From Bacillota bacterium (GTDB lineage Bacteria; Bacillota; DTU025): 6,079 bases of DNA. Shown here piece after piece: positions 5,911 to 6,079 of the stretch. Positions within the stretch are counted from its first letter, which is position 1. Each line of letters starts with the position of its first letter. The stretch covers positions 1 to 6,079 of the forward strand of contig DMOT01000172.1 in the NCBI GenBank assembly GCA_003456765.1, in the 5' to 3' direction. The notes beneath the pieces were generated by a model. The model did not search any database and was not told the origin of the DNA. It was given only the letters and a program-made list of their open reading frames with translations. The translations under genes were made by a program, and so were the position numbers.

Positions 5911-6079
5911 TCAAACCGCCAGAGATGATTGGCCTTCCGTCAGCTCAAAACATGGAGTGATTTCGCCTACAACCTCTTTTCGGCAGTTGCGGATTGGAGC
6001 CACAACCGAGGTCTGTTCTTCATTGAGCATTTCAGGGCCTGCAATATCCAACAAGCGCAGAACCTCCATGACCGAAGTC
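5911..6079 (-). CDS. C-terminal end of a protein, probably L-asparaginase II (runs off right edge)
   Basis: An open frame enters from the right edge and ends at TGA (5911-5913), giving 55 codons of a C-terminus. It contains SVMEVLRLLDIAG, then VVAPIRNCRKEVVGEITP and a final FEL before a short tail ending SSLAV. The pattern of a short helix, then Pro-x-x-Asn-x-x-x-x-(Val)-Val-Gly-Glu-Ile and a closing Phe-x-Leu resembles the C-terminus of the Rhizobium-etli-type L-asparaginase II family (COG4448), which hydrolyses asparagine to aspartate and ammonia. The match is from memory of the family ending and no catalytic residues are visible, so identity is tentative. That the frame is coding is supported by its amino-acid make-up, its continuity to the edge, and its stop 53 bases before the tsaE ATG on the same strand. 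thiL, a frequent tsaE neighbour, does not fit this ending. Confidence 0.6.
   Translation of the reverse strand, partial: TSVMEVLRLLDIAGPEMLNEEQTSVVAPIRNCRKEVVGEITPCFELTEGQSSLAV

Noticed and set aside
5884..5914. Possible promoter upstream of tsaE: TTGACT followed 18 bases later by GACAAA
   Set aside because: The -35 match is good, but the -10 candidate matches TATAAT at only three of six positions and the site sits at a gene junction; not enough support.
5280..5960. Plus-strand open frame of 226 codons
   Set aside because: It is antisense to tsaE and the start of tsaB, and is rich in Ser, Pro and Arg as expected of a shadow frame; no family is recognisable.
1..6079. Novel defence, CRISPR or mobile system
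   Set aside because: No repeat arrays, transposase, integrase, toxin-antitoxin or phage-like genes were seen on either strand; nearly all the sequence is accounted for by tightly packed housekeeping genes.

Overview
All recognisable genes in this window lie on the minus strand, so the reading order runs from the right edge to the left edge. The gene content suggests a bacterium of the Bacillota (Firmicutes), probably a clostridial or deep-branching lineage. The evidence is a tsaE-tsaB-rimI-tsaD cluster, a single-pass LytR-CpsA-Psr wall-polymer transferase, a bacterial ComB homologue, and strong AAGGAG-type ribosome binding sites ahead of most genes. Base composition is moderately GC-rich by eye. 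No genus can be named from the sequence alone.

Right part (6079 to 3097). The window opens with the last 55 codons of an upstream gene, probably an L-asparaginase II. The tRNA t6A37 block follows: tsaE (ATPase), tsaB (scaffold paralogue), rimI (GNAT N-acetyltransferase) and tsaD (catalytic threonylcarbamoyl transferase). From tsaE to tsaD each stop overlaps the next start, so these genes are almost certainly co-transcribed and translationally coupled. TsaB, TsaD and TsaE form the bacterial complex that moves the threonylcarbamoyl group onto A37 of ANN-decoding tRNAs. The enzyme that makes its substrate (TsaC/YwlC) is not in the window.

Middle part (3064 to 902). After a 32-base gap comes an LCP-family gene. 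After 13 bases comes comB (2-phosphosulfolactate phosphatase family), and directly behind it a small protein with two ferredoxin-type [4Fe-4S] motifs, the first with unusual cysteine spacing. These genes look like a continuation of the same transcript, but they share no obvious pathway.

Left part (901 to 1). The only sizeable intergenic stretch (about 96 bases) holds an 11-bp GC-rich stem-loop just upstream of the hpt ribosome binding site. hpt (hypoxanthine/guanine phosphoribosyltransferase) is followed after 5 bases by the start of a GMP synthase gene. That gene begins directly with the ATP-pyrophosphatase domain and has no glutamine amidotransferase domain in front, as in the split two-subunit enzyme of archaea. 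hpt and guaA both produce GMP, by salvage and by amination of XMP.

No tRNA, rRNA, CRISPR array, insertion sequence or prophage gene was seen. Most of the window is ordinary housekeeping sequence. The points most worth a second look are the apparently split GMP synthase, the hpt leader hairpin, and the comB-ferredoxin pair.
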